DNA of 42,370 bases from positions 1-42,370 of the forward strand of contig JBNKHH010000079.1 in the NCBI GenBank assembly GCA_050290245.1. The letters are read 5' to 3'. The notes beneath the pieces were generated by a model. That model searched no databases. It had not been told where the DNA came from and was given only the letters and a program-made list of their open reading frames with translations. This document shows, one piece after another, positions 26,988 to 35,575 of the stretch. Position numbers and translations under genes: made by a program. Every line of letters starts with the position of its first letter. Within the stretch, counting starts at the first letter, position 1. Source of the DNA: JBNKHH01 sp050290245 (GTDB taxonomy: Bacteria > Pseudomonadota > Alphaproteobacteria > Rhodobacterales > Rhodobacteraceae).

Positions 26988-28081
26988 GCCAAACCGATAT
27001 CCGTTTCATGCGATTGGCCCTTTCGCTGGGGCGGCGCGGATTGGGGCGTGTTGCGCCCTGGCCATCGGTTGGCTGCGTCATCGTCAAGAACGGTCGGATT
27101 GTCGGGCGCGGCACGAGCGATGCGGAAACGCTCCGTCATGCTGAACGGGTCGCGTTGGATCAGGCGGGCGCGCAGGCGCAGGCCGCGACGGTCTATGTCA
27201 CTCTGGAGCCCTGTTCGCATCATGGTCGCACGCCGCCCTGCGCGGACGCTTTGGTTGACGCGCAGGTTGGGCGGGTCGTCGTCGCTGCCGGCGATCCGAA
27301 CCCCCTGGTGGCCGGTCAGGGTATCGAGCGTCTCAGGGCTGCTGGTATCGCCGTCGAAACCGGCGTTCTTGAGGGCGAGGCCAGGGCACATCACGCCGGT
27401 TTCCTATTGTCGATCACCGAGCGGCGGCCCTTCCTGACCCTGAAACTCGCCAGCTCTCTCGATGGCCGCATTGCCACGGCAAGCGGTGACAGCCGGTGGA
27501 TCACGGGGGCAGACGCCCGCCGCGTTGTTCATGGGATGCGAATGAGCCACGACGCCGTTCTGGTGGGGGGGGGCACGGCTCGCGCCGACGATCCGGCGCT
27601 GACGGTGCGGGATATGGGGGCACGACGCCAGCCGGTGCGGGTTGTTGCTTCACGCCGTTTGAACCTGCCCTTTCCCAGCAACCTGTCGCGCACTGTCTCA
27701 CAGGGTCCTGTCTGGCTGATCCACGGTGACGATTGTGCTGATGCAGACTTGCTTTCAAGATGGACCGGGACAGGTATTCAATTGTTTCCGGTGCCGGTGC
27801 ACGGGGATCACGTCGACCCCGTCATGATGATGAAAACGCTCTGTAGTCAGGGTATTACGCGAGTGTTTTGCGAAGGTGGTGGGCAGCTAGCCGCTTCATT
27901 GATCGGTGCTGGTCTCGTAGACGAACTGGTCGTTATGAATGGCGGTAGGTTGCTCGGGGCCGAGGGGCAGCCCTCCCTCGGAGCGCTTGGCGTTTCGAGG
28001 CTTGCGGATGCACCCGGTTTCGATCTGGCCGAGGTGCGCCAGGTCGGTTCAGACGTCATGCAGCGGTGGACGCGGTCCTAG
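26984..28081 (+). CDS. ribD: Bifunctional riboflavin deaminase/reductase
   Basis: A 365-residue enzyme that deaminates and then reduces the pyrimidine intermediate of riboflavin synthesis. The N-terminal zinc deaminase domain has HAERVALDQAG and EPCSHHGRTPPCADAL. The C-terminal reductase domain begins near residue 147 (LTLKLASSLDGRIATASGDS, then VGGGTARADDP). The GTG start overlaps the nrdR stop. Its TAG stop shares the tetranucleotide CTAG with the stop of the convergent kpsC gene. The rest of the pathway resumes only after three capsule genes, at ribE. Confidence 0.97.
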   Translation: MSQTDIRFMRLALSLGRRGLGRVAPWPSVGCVIVKNGRIVGRGTSDAETLRHAERVALDQAGAQAQAATVYVTLEPCSHHGRTPPCADALVDAQVGRVVVAAGDPNPLVAGQGIERLRAAGIAVETGVLEGEARAHHAGFLLSITERRPFLTLKLASSLDGRIATASGDSRWITGADARRVVHGMRMSHDAVLVGGGTARADDPALTVRDMGARRQPVRVVASRRLNLPFPSNLSRTVSQGPVWLIHGDDCADADLLSRWTGTGIQLFPVPVHGDHVDPVMMMKTLCSQGITRVFCEGGGQLAASLIGAGLVDELVVMNGGRLLGAEGQPSLGALGVSRLADAPGFDLAEVRQVGSDVMQRWTRS

Positions 28082-30060
28082 CGACGCAGGGGCGCGAGCA
28101 GGGTGTAGAGCCATGCCATCGCGCGGTTGACCGGGGGCATTTCGATCCCTTCAGACAAAAGCTGAATGGCCTGCTCAGCCGAGATCGGGCTGCCGTCTCG
28201 CGGGTCGAAATAGCGCGGATAGCCTATCAGGCATGCATGGGCGAGCCCCGGCAACGTGACATCCGATTTCCGATGCGGCGGGCGAGGCACGACGTCTCTG
28301 GTCAGGCCACGCCCGGCATAGAATGGCATACCCAGACAGGTGACCGGGACTCCGCGCAGGAGAGCTTCGAAGCCAGTGGTCGACGTGATGGTCCAGACCT
28401 CGTCAGCGGCTGCCAAAGCCGCGTCAGCGCCGACGTTGATCAGGGCTATATCGGCAAGGCGTTCTGTATCTTCCGTGGATACGCCGCCCGCACGAAGCCC
28501 CGCTTCGACATCCGGATGCGGCTTCCACATCAGAAAGGCATCGGGATTTTCGGCGCGCGTTTTTTCCAGCAGTTCAAGGTTTGTGCGTATTTTGGAGGCG
28601 CCAAGGCAAAGAGAGGCATCATCCTCGACCTGACCGACGACCAGAATTTTTCGCTTGTCCGTCGTCAGATCCGGAAATTCGCCGGAAATGTTGTATTTGG
28701 TCAATCCCAGCCGACAGATTCGGCGGATAAGGTGTTCCGCACGATGGATTTCTCCAACCGGAAGTGTGCTGGATTCCGCCAAAAGCCTGTCCAAACGGCC
28801 TTCTTTCGTGGGGTCGAAATAGAGGGATGGGCTGTCCAGGACGAGCGAGAGCGGCGGCGTCAGCGCCGCGCCAAGGCCTCTTGAACGCAAGAAGCCGTCC
28901 TCCATCCGCAGCGTGCCTTCGGGCGCGCCTGACATTCCCCAGGCGACCGGTGTGGCTGTGCCGGAACGCGGTGCACGGCTCGCAAAACGCATCCTTTTTT
29001 CCCGGCCGAACGCGCGGGACAGGTGGGGCCGTTTCCAGCGCCTCATACCGATACCGACATAGCCATGCCGGTCCTCACGCCAGGCGCGGGTGGCGGCGGC
29101 GAGATGGGCTATGACGTCTTCGATTTCGCAGAGCTTGTCCGAAATCGGATTGTACCAGACCGGGTAGAGGATCATCGCGGCCGCGAAAAGCTGGGCGCGG
29201 GTCAGGGTGCGCGTACGCCGGGCGGGTGCGTTCTGATCCTGGGTGAGACCCCAGCCGGCGTAGAACGGCTGGCCAAAGATGCGTGGCTTGTGGCCAGAAA
29301 AAATCGCTTCGAATCCGAGGGTTGAAGAGTGCGCATAGACGGCAACGGCACCTTCGAAGAGTTGCTGCGGTTCAACGGCGTCGGAGTAAAGCGAGATGCG
29401 ATCGGTCTCATCCGCGGCGCTGAAATGGCCAGCACGTGCGCCAGAGGCGGACTCAGGGTGGGTCTTGATCAGGATCGGGTTGCCCGGGTTCTCCTCGGCC
29501 GCGATCGCCAGCATCTCGACAAAGTCGGACCGTCCGGCTCCGCAGAGCGCCGCATCGCCTTCGGTCTGGTCGATGACGACCACATAGCCGGGGGCGGGAG
29601 GTTCAATTTCGCGGTCGGTGGCTGAGTATTTTCCCAATCCCCAATAGGATAGGCTTTCGATGGCCTCGCGCGAACGGTTCAGAAGGGCCGTGTCGTCAAG
29701 GGGATGCGTTGCCAGCAAGGTTTCAAGGTCTGAGGGCGCGCTGGCGTCAAAATGCACGCCCTTTCGGTCAAGGCACAGTCCTATGGGCGGCTCGTTGCGT
29801 ACTCTGCCGGGATGGACGGACCGCAGGAAGGCATCCTCGACGGTCAGGATCGGCGCGTCCGTCCAGCCCGCAACCTTTTCTCCGCGCCAGGCTGTGGGCG
29901 TGCGGCCCCAAAGCCCGACCCAGTCGCCCTCGCCAGGAACACCAATGGAGACATCCCAGCCCGCAAGGTCAAGGATACGACGAAGGCGGCCTCCTGTCAG
30001 GAAGCCGCCATTGTAGATGCAAAGTCTGTTTCGCCCGTTCGGCGTGTCGTCGTCGGTCAC
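28078..30060 (-). CDS. kpsC: KpsC-like capsule polysaccharide beta-Kdo transferase
   Basis: A 660-residue protein with an internal duplication, as in KpsC/LipB proteins that build the poly-Kdo linker of group 2 capsules on lysophosphatidylglycerol. Repeat 1 has TVEDAFLRS (73-81), DQTEGDAAL, IKTHPES and SSTLGFEAIFSG with FGQPFYAGWGLT. Repeat 2 has RMEDGFLRS (385-393), GQVEDDASL, WKPHPDV and TSTTGFEALLRG with LGMPFYAGRGLT. No signal peptide is present; the protein should act on the cytoplasmic face of the inner membrane. Its ATG overlaps the stop of the export lipoprotein gene by 4 bases. kpsM, kpsT and kpsE are not in the window. Confidence 0.92.
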   Translation of the reverse strand: MTDDDTPNGRNRLCIYNGGFLTGGRLRRILDLAGWDVSIGVPGEGDWVGLWGRTPTAWRGEKVAGWTDAPILTVEDAFLRSVHPGRVRNEPPIGLCLDRKGVHFDASAPSDLETLLATHPLDDTALLNRSREAIESLSYWGLGKYSATDREIEPPAPGYVVVIDQTEGDAALCGAGRSDFVEMLAIAAEENPGNPILIKTHPESASGARAGHFSAADETDRISLYSDAVEPQQLFEGAVAVYAHSSTLGFEAIFSGHKPRIFGQPFYAGWGLTQDQNAPARRTRTLTRAQLFAAAMILYPVWYNPISDKLCEIEDVIAHLAAATRAWREDRHGYVGIGMRRWKRPHLSRAFGREKRMRFASRAPRSGTATPVAWGMSGAPEGTLRMEDGFLRSRGLGAALTPPLSLVLDSPSLYFDPTKEGRLDRLLAESSTLPVGEIHRAEHLIRRICRLGLTKYNISGEFPDLTTDKRKILVVGQVEDDASLCLGASKIRTNLELLEKTRAENPDAFLMWKPHPDVEAGLRAGGVSTEDTERLADIALINVGADAALAAADEVWTITSTTGFEALLRGVPVTCLGMPFYAGRGLTRDVVPRPPHRKSDVTLPGLAHACLIGYPRYFDPRDGSPISAEQAIQLLSEGIEMPPVNRAMAWLYTLLAPLRR

Positions 30061-31187
30061 TCGGAAATCTGCTGGAGAGACGCCGCCGTGCCGACAGGGG
30101 CAACGACCGCCTGAAGGATCTTGTTGAACTGGGTATAGGGTGCTTCGGTCACGTAGACCGTGTCGCCGTCGCGGATACCGAAGTCACGCGCGACGAAGAC
30201 GCCATTGGCCGATGTGAGGTCCAGCACGTAGACCATGCGCTGAGGCCCCACGAGGTCGGAGCGGCCCAGGACGGTGTTGGCGATTGCTGCGTCCTCGTCA
30301 CGGAAGACGAAAATGCCAGTTGGATCCGCCAGCGCAGTGTTCAGGCCACCGACCGTAGCGATGGCCTCGATGGCCGAAACCGATTGGGTGTCGAAGGGCA
30401 CTTTGACCTGTGCGCCAGTTGCGCCGAGCGCCGTGTAGAAACGTTCGTCTTCCTCGACGAGGATGCGGTCGCCCGCGCGCAAGGCGATATCAAGGCGTGG
30501 GTTCTCGTAGAGATCCTGGAGCCAGACCTTACCCTTGTTGTTTCCGCGGATCAGAGTGATCTGGGTGATCTCGGGCGGAAGGGTGATGCCGCCTGCTTTG
30601 GCCAGCATGGCGGTGAGCGTGCGGGTGGGACGCTCGATTGGATAGACGCCTTGTGAACCAACGCCACCAATCAGCGAGACCGTCGCGCCGTCGCCAGCCA
30701 TCCGTTGCACCATGATTTGCGGGTCCGGGGTCTGGGCTTCAAGCTTTTCAGTTATAATGCGGCGAATACCCTCGGGCGAGTTGCCCGCTGCGCGGATGCG
30801 GCCTGCATAAGGCACGAAGATGAAACCGGAGCCGTCGACCTGGACCTCTTCCAGGGCCGCGGCATTGCCGCCTGCCTGCGCCAGAAGGCCGTCGTCGACG
30901 TTTTCCCAGATCATCAGGCCCAGCGTATCGCCAGGCTGGACGGTGTCCGAGCCGAGCACTGCAGCGTTGATCAAAGCCGCGGAAAACCCGAGCGGCGGGA
31001 TGTGGTCGGTGGCGGCAGTCACGTGGTCATCGACCGTGACGACAAAGGCGTCGCCCTGTTTCTGGACCGAGCCATTGAAGATTTCGTTCTTGGTGGGGCC
31101 GGTGCGGGGAAGCCCGCAACTGGCAAGAATACTTGCGGAAACGCAAAGCGCGACCCACTTCGCGCGGGACTTCATTCGGACTGTCAC
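30057..31187 (-). CDS. Polysaccharide export outer membrane lipoprotein (Wza/KpsD type)
   Basis: A 376-residue lipoprotein with a lipobox LASC (Cys24) after a hydrophobic leader. A Poly_export domain (VQPGDTLGLMIWENV, then VDGSGFIFVPYAGRIRAAGN) is followed by SLBB-type repeats (VSLIGGVGSQGVYPIERP and a later GDRILVEEDE block) and a C-terminal segment. Proteins of this group form the octameric outer-membrane channel through which capsule leaves the cell. The GTG start at 31187 is preferred to the in-frame ATG 31175, because GAGGAG lies 8 bases upstream of GTG. The stop overlaps the kpsC start. Confidence 0.93.
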   Translation of the reverse strand: MTVRMKSRAKWVALCVSASILASCGLPRTGPTKNEIFNGSVQKQGDAFVVTVDDHVTAATDHIPPLGFSAALINAAVLGSDTVQPGDTLGLMIWENVDDGLLAQAGGNAAALEEVQVDGSGFIFVPYAGRIRAAGNSPEGIRRIITEKLEAQTPDPQIMVQRMAGDGATVSLIGGVGSQGVYPIERPTRTLTAMLAKAGGITLPPEITQITLIRGNNKGKVWLQDLYENPRLDIALRAGDRILVEEDERFYTALGATGAQVKVPFDTQSVSAIEAIATVGGLNTALADPTGIFVFRDEDAAIANTVLGRSDLVGPQRMVYVLDLTSANGVFVARDFGIRDGDTVYVTEAPYTQFNKILQAVVAPVGTAASLQQISE

Positions 31188-31281
31188 TGCTCGGTCTCCT
31201 CGACCTTATTTGCCTGCCTCTGGCTTATTGGGAGGAAGCGTAGACCGGAAGTTTTGCAATTTCCAGTTTCAGAACACGTTG

Positions 31282-32574
31282 TTAGTGAACGGTTCTAAGG
31301 TGTTGCGGCGGGGACGCAGCGGCGTTTTCGAGGATGCGCTGGTAGGGGCTCTGTTCGGCCAACATGATGTCGGGAAGCTGGCGCAGCAGTTTGCGCCGCG
31401 AAAAGTGCCCGTAAAAACCGCCTGGCACCTGCGATGTGGCCAGGAGAAACGCGCGATATGTAAGATAGGCGTCGTGGTCGGGCAATTTCGGATCACGGAA
31501 GAACTCAGCAACCGATTGATCGGAAACAAATTCCTGGCGCTTGTAGATGGCATCGCCAAAAACCTTGAGCGGTTTTGTGCGCCAGAGCGCCTGTTCGGCG
31601 GCGGTTGAGTTCACTGTCAGCGCACTGCGCGCCGGGTCCAGCAGGCGTGCGAGCTTGCCACCGGTGACGAAATGGACGCGGCCCTTGATGTCATAGGCCG
31701 TTGTCAGTCGGCGGATGATCGGTTGCAGGGGTTCGCGCCCGTCCTCAAGGGGGTGGGCTTTGAGAACAAGGTGATGATGGCGCGGTGCGCCTGTTGAAAA
31801 TCCACGAAACACGCTGTCCAGGAACGCTTCCTGGCTTGGGAAGGGGCCGTGGGCCAGGAAGTTCGCATCATGGGCCAGTTGCAGCAGAACGAGGTGGTAG
31901 GGGAAACCCCCGTAGCGGATGCGCGACGTAGCGACCGTACGCGAAATCGCGCGGAAGGGTGTCGCGACAAGCTTCTGAAAGTGCAACTGGAATTCCCGAC
32001 CAACGCCCGGTGTCCGGTGCGGGCGGAAAGCCGGGTAAGCGCCGGAACGAGCCATCAGCACCGCGTGATACGCCGCGCCCCAGAACATATGTGCCCGCAT
32101 GTCTCCCCAGCGGTCCGGGGCTTCGGTCAATACCGGTGCCGCGCCCTCCAATGCCCGAGCCATCTGCGCGATCGAGAGTTGAGCGGCGGGCGAGTCCGCG
32201 TTGGCGCCGCCGCGCTCGTAGGTCACCCAATAGGGGCGCAGATAGCCTTCCTCGAAAACATGGGGCGTTAGGCCTTTGTCAGCCGCGACCTTGAGCGCCG
32301 CAATGTGGATCGGGCGGCTTGAGCCGTAGCAAACAACGTCCGTGATACCGTGTTCGGCGATTAGCGCTTCAAGCGTTGCTGGCAGGTCTTCGCAAGTTGA
32401 ATGAAAGGGAAAAAAGCCCGGGCTACGCCAGAAAGCCTGGTCGCCGGAGTTGAATCCGAGCCGAAACGCCCGTGCACCCGCCTGCCTAAGGGCGTCGGCG
32501 AGGCTGGCGAAAAACGGCCCGTGGGGGCCCTGCAGAAAAAGGAAAACGCGCTCGGAATCAGGTATGGTCCCCAT
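31282..32574 (-). CDS. kpsS: KpsS-like capsule polysaccharide biosynthesis protein
   Basis: A 430-residue protein of the capsule synthesis family (KpsS/LipA), the Kdo transferase that adds the first linker sugar. Visible blocks are VFLFLQGPHGPFFASLADAL near the N-terminus, DVVCYGSSRPIHIAALKVA, HVFEEGYLRPYWVTYE, LVLKAHPLEDGREPL and ALTVNSTAAEQALWRTKPLK. These are the shared KpsS/KpsC-type motifs (GYLRPxW, KxHP, and the S-T-A end loop). A 94-base gap separates it from the export lipoprotein gene on the same strand. Its start is 102 bases from the divergent ribE start, and the shared intergenic region should hold both promoters. Confidence 0.92.
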   Translation of the reverse strand: MGTIPDSERVFLFLQGPHGPFFASLADALRQAGARAFRLGFNSGDQAFWRSPGFFPFHSTCEDLPATLEALIAEHGITDVVCYGSSRPIHIAALKVAADKGLTPHVFEEGYLRPYWVTYERGGANADSPAAQLSIAQMARALEGAAPVLTEAPDRWGDMRAHMFWGAAYHAVLMARSGAYPAFRPHRTPGVGREFQLHFQKLVATPFRAISRTVATSRIRYGGFPYHLVLLQLAHDANFLAHGPFPSQEAFLDSVFRGFSTGAPRHHHLVLKAHPLEDGREPLQPIIRRLTTAYDIKGRVHFVTGGKLARLLDPARSALTVNSTAAEQALWRTKPLKVFGDAIYKRQEFVSDQSVAEFFRDPKLPDHDAYLTYRAFLLATSQVPGGFYGHFSRRKLLRQLPDIMLAEQSPYQRILENAAASPPQHLRTVH

Positions 32575-32676
32575 GGGCGTTTCTTACAGGTGCGAACCAG
32601 TCCTGTCACGCCGCCGTCTTGCGTGGTTGGGCGAAGAAGTCTACCTCGGATGACAGAGACCAGGAAAGGCCAAGAC

Positions 32677-33276
32677 ATGTTCACCGGTATCGTGACCGAC
32701 AGGGGAAAAATCCTTGAGATTCAGAAGAACGGCGACCTGCGTGTGCGGATTGCGACCTCGTACGACATTTCGGGGATCGATCTGGGGGCGTCGATTGCCT
32801 GTGACGGTGTTTGCCTGACCGTGGTTGAAATTGGCGGGAAGCCGTCGAACTGGTTCGACGTGCAAATATCGGCCGAAACTCTGTCAAAGACAAATCTCGA
32901 TGGCTGGACCATCGGCAAGCGTGTCAATCTTGAGCGTGCTCTGAAGGTCGGGGACGAGATTGGTGGGCACATCGTGTCTGGCCATGTTGATGGACTGGCG
33001 ACGGTTGTCGACATCCGGGCAGAGGGCGACAGCACGCGCGTGGAGTTTGAGGCCCCCAAGGAACTGGCCCGCTTTATTGCACCCAAGGGGTCGGTGACGC
33101 TTAACGGTACGTCATTGACGGTGAACGAGGTTCGGAGCACGCGGTTCGGAGTGAACCTGATTCCGCACACCAAGGAGGTGACGACCTGGGGAGGCGTGGC
33201 CGTTGGCGACCGCATCAACCTCGAAATCGACACCCTGGCGCGCTATGTTGCCCGACTGGCCGAGACTGCGGCATGA
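32677..33276 (+). CDS. ribE: Riboflavin synthase (alpha chain)
   Basis: A 199-residue enzyme that converts two molecules of 6,7-dimethyl-8-ribityllumazine to riboflavin. The start MFTGIV is diagnostic. Two similar barrels are visible: residues 1-90 (GASIACDGVCLTVVE) and 91-190 (GGHIVSGHVDGLA, then GSVTLNGTSLTVNEV). The stop overlaps the ATG of the next gene (ATGA), so the unknown protein is translationally coupled. Divergent from kpsS. Confidence 0.97.
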   Translation: MFTGIVTDRGKILEIQKNGDLRVRIATSYDISGIDLGASIACDGVCLTVVEIGGKPSNWFDVQISAETLSKTNLDGWTIGKRVNLERALKVGDEIGGHIVSGHVDGLATVVDIRAEGDSTRVEFEAPKELARFIAPKGSVTLNGTSLTVNEVRSTRFGVNLIPHTKEVTTWGGVAVGDRINLEIDTLARYVARLAETAA

Positions 33277-33833
33277 ACATGATAGGCCATAACAACGGGC
33301 CGACCATGGAAAAGGGCGGGGCCTGGCGGGCCTATGCCTGGGGCAGGGCGCGGTCCGAGTTGTTGCCGAAAATGCCGATCGAGGTGGTGCGACGTCGTGT
33401 CAGGCGCGCGGGAGAGTTGGGCATCGACTACAAATCCTACGCGGGCATACGTGCGGCGACGGGGCGCGATATCGTGGCGCTTTTGTTCTCGGACAATGCA
33501 CTGCGGATGCTGCGCGATGGCCGTATTGAGGAAACGCGGGCCGCCAAATTGGGTGGTCTGTCGCGGGTCGACCTGATGGCGATGGTGCATCCTCCGGTAG
33601 CGCCGCATAAGGTCGTTTCTGAAAATGAGCTGATTTCAAAGGCGTCCGAGGCACCTGGGCTGCTGTCGAGTTGGGGTGAGACGCGCCGGCGCGTGCTGGA
33701 GTTGAAGGGCACGCTGCCCGCCGACGGGCTGGTCGTCGTGGGCGAGACCATGTTGGAGCGCGGCTGGAGCGAAGCGGCGCGGCTGGCTGGCTATATCCCG
33801 GCGGCACGGTATTTCGGGCAGATCTCGAGCTAG
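33273..33833 (+). CDS. Conserved protein of unknown function in the rib operon
   Basis: A 186-residue soluble basic protein whose ATG overlaps the ribE stop. It opens with MNMIGHNNGPTMEKGG; GHNNGP-like openings are, from memory, seen in other alphaproteobacterial proteins. The middle is helical (MPIEVVRRRVRRAGELGIDY, then YAGIRAATGRDIVALLFSDN), and the C-terminal part has LVVVGETMLERGWSEAARLA, compatible with a small DNA- or RNA-binding helical domain. I do not recognise a named family and see no catalytic motif. Coupling to riboflavin synthase suggests a link to flavin metabolism or its control, which is inference only. Confidence 0.85.
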   Translation: MNMIGHNNGPTMEKGGAWRAYAWGRARSELLPKMPIEVVRRRVRRAGELGIDYKSYAGIRAATGRDIVALLFSDNALRMLRDGRIEETRAAKLGGLSRVDLMAMVHPPVAPHKVVSENELISKASEAPGLLSSWGETRRRVLELKGTLPADGLVVVGETMLERGWSEAARLAGYIPAARYFGQISS

Positions 33834-33935
33834 GCTATGCGGGTATTTGCAGGGCAATCTGCGCTGTCTTGCCTCTGGCCATCGCTGGCCCCGTAAGTTA
33901 TGCGCGGGGGCAAATATGTGCCGTCGGACAAAACT

Positions 33936-35060
33936 ATGAGCTACGAAACACCGGGACCCGTCGAAGAGAACTGGCGCGATGCGATTTCGCCGATTGACGA
34001 AATCATTGAGGATGCACGCAATGGCCGGATGTTCATCCTGGTCGACCATGAGGATCGTGAGAACGAGGGCGACCTTGTCATTCCCGCCCAGATGGCAACG
34101 CCCGAGGCGATCAATTTCATGGCCACGAATGGTCGTGGACTTATTTGCCTGACCCTTACCGGGGATCGGTGCGACGCGCTTGGGCTTCCGCTGATGGCCT
34201 CGCAGAACTCGTCCCGACACGAAACCGCATTCACGATTTCGATCGAGGCACGCGAAGGCGTGACGACCGGGATCTCTGCCCATGACCGCGCCCGCACCGT
34301 GGCCGTGGCTATCGACCATGCAAAACTCGCTAGCGATATTGCGACGCCTGGCCATGTCTTCCCCCTGCGCGCCAAGGACGGCGGCGTTCTGGTACGCGCT
34401 GGCCATACCGAGGCCGCGGTCGATGTCGCCCGCCTTGCCGGTCTGAACCCCTCGGGCGTGATTTGCGAGATCATGAACGAGGATGGCACCATGAGCCGCC
34501 TGCCAGACCTCGTGGCCTTTGCACAGCGGCACGGGCTGAAGATCGGCACCATCAGCGACCTGATTTCCTATCGTCGTCGTCACGACAACCTTGTGGCCGT
34601 GACCTCGGAAGAAACCGTGACCTCGGAGTTCGGCGGCGAGTGGCAGATGCGGATTTTCACCGATACCGCCCATGGCGACGAGCATATCGCGCTGACTAAG
34701 GGCGACGTAACCGGTGACGAACCCTGCCTTGTGCGGATGCACGCCATGGATCCGATGCTGGATGTCGTCGGCCTCGGACCTTCCGGGCGGCGCAACGAGT
34801 TCGGCGACGCGATGAAACTGATCGCCGCAGAAGGGCGCGGTGCGCTGGTCCTGTTGCGCGATACGACGATGAAAATGAAAAAGGGCGAAGACGCTTCGCC
34901 CCAGACGCTGCGGCAATACGGGTTGGGCGCGCAAATCCTGTCGTCCCTGGGGTTGTCGAAACTGGTTCTGCTAACCAATTCGCCGGCGCCGAAAGTGGTC
35001 GGACTGGACGCCTATGGTCTTGATATCGTCGGAACTCGCAAGATTTCGGAGCTGGGATGA
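33936..35060 (+). CDS. ribB: 3,4-dihydroxy-2-butanone 4-phosphate synthase with degenerate RibA-like domain
   Basis: A 374-residue fusion. Residues 1-210 are an intact RibB domain (LVDHEDRENEGDLVIPA, GHTEAAVDVARLAG and GVICEIMNEDGTM), which makes the four-carbon unit of riboflavin from ribulose 5-phosphate. Residues about 220-374 align with GTP cyclohydrolase II but lack its zinc ligands: where RibA has Cys-x10-Cys-x-Cys the sequence after CLVRMH is AMDPMLDVVGLGPSGRRN, with no cysteine. The QEGRGIG active-site block is also gone (LLRDTTMKMKKGED). The C-terminal RQYGLGAQILSSLG and LLTNSP survive. This is the RibBX-type architecture. ATG 33936 is chosen; an in-frame ATG at 33900 is possible. 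Confidence 0.95.
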   Translation: MSYETPGPVEENWRDAISPIDEIIEDARNGRMFILVDHEDRENEGDLVIPAQMATPEAINFMATNGRGLICLTLTGDRCDALGLPLMASQNSSRHETAFTISIEAREGVTTGISAHDRARTVAVAIDHAKLASDIATPGHVFPLRAKDGGVLVRAGHTEAAVDVARLAGLNPSGVICEIMNEDGTMSRLPDLVAFAQRHGLKIGTISDLISYRRRHDNLVAVTSEETVTSEFGGEWQMRIFTDTAHGDEHIALTKGDVTGDEPCLVRMHAMDPMLDVVGLGPSGRRNEFGDAMKLIAAEGRGALVLLRDTTMKMKKGEDASPQTLRQYGLGAQILSSLGLSKLVLLTNSPAPKVVGLDAYGLDIVGTRKISELG

Positions 35061-35575
35061 TGGCTGGTCAATCGCACTACATCCTTGAAACGCCGACCTT
35101 CGGCACACCCGTAAAGGTTCTGATTGTCGTCGCGCCTTATTACAAGGACATCGCGGACGACCTGGTGGCGGGTGCCATGGCCGAACTGGAAAAGGCCGGG
35201 GCGACGGGCGAGGTTGTCGAGGTCCCCGGTGCACTCGAAGTGCCAACGGCGATCCGCATTGCCGCTGACCACGGCGACTATGACGGCTTCGTCGCGCTCG
35301 GCTGTGTGATCCGGGGAGAAACCACCCACTACGACACGGTCTGCAACGACTCGAGCCGCGCCTTGCAGCTTTTGGGCCTCGAAGGCGCCTGTATCGGCAA
35401 CGGCATCCTGACAGTCGAAAATCACGCGCAGGCGGCGGTTCGGGCCAATCCGGCCGAACAGAACAAGGGCGGTGGGGCTGCTGCTGCTGCGCTGCACCTG
35501 ATCGCTTTGACGCGGCGGTTTGCCGGCCACGAAGCCTCGGTCGGGTTCAAGGCAAAGGATGCAGGCCAGGCATGA
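35057..35575 (+). CDS. ribH: 6,7-dimethyl-8-ribityllumazine synthase
   Basis: A 172-residue enzyme condensing the RibB and RibD-branch products. Motifs are VVAPYYKDIADDLVAGA, EVPGALEVPTAIRIA (phosphate and dione binding), GCVIRGETTHYDTVCNDSSR (with the catalytic His in the THYD block) and NGILTVENHAQA. The ATG overlaps the ribB stop (ATGA), and a second ATG follows immediately. The stop in turn overlaps the nusB ATG. RibH proteins form pentamers or 60-mers. Confidence 0.97.
   Translation: MMAGQSHYILETPTFGTPVKVLIVVAPYYKDIADDLVAGAMAELEKAGATGEVVEVPGALEVPTAIRIAADHGDYDGFVALGCVIRGETTHYDTVCNDSSRALQLLGLEGACIGNGILTVENHAQAAVRANPAEQNKGGGAAAAALHLIALTRRFAGHEASVGFKAKDAGQA

Noticed and set aside
33834..33935. 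Possible FMN riboswitch or extragenic element before ribB (GGGTATTTGCAGGGCAA)
   Set aside because: None of the conserved FMN riboswitch blocks are visible, and the similarity to the extragenic elements is too short to count.
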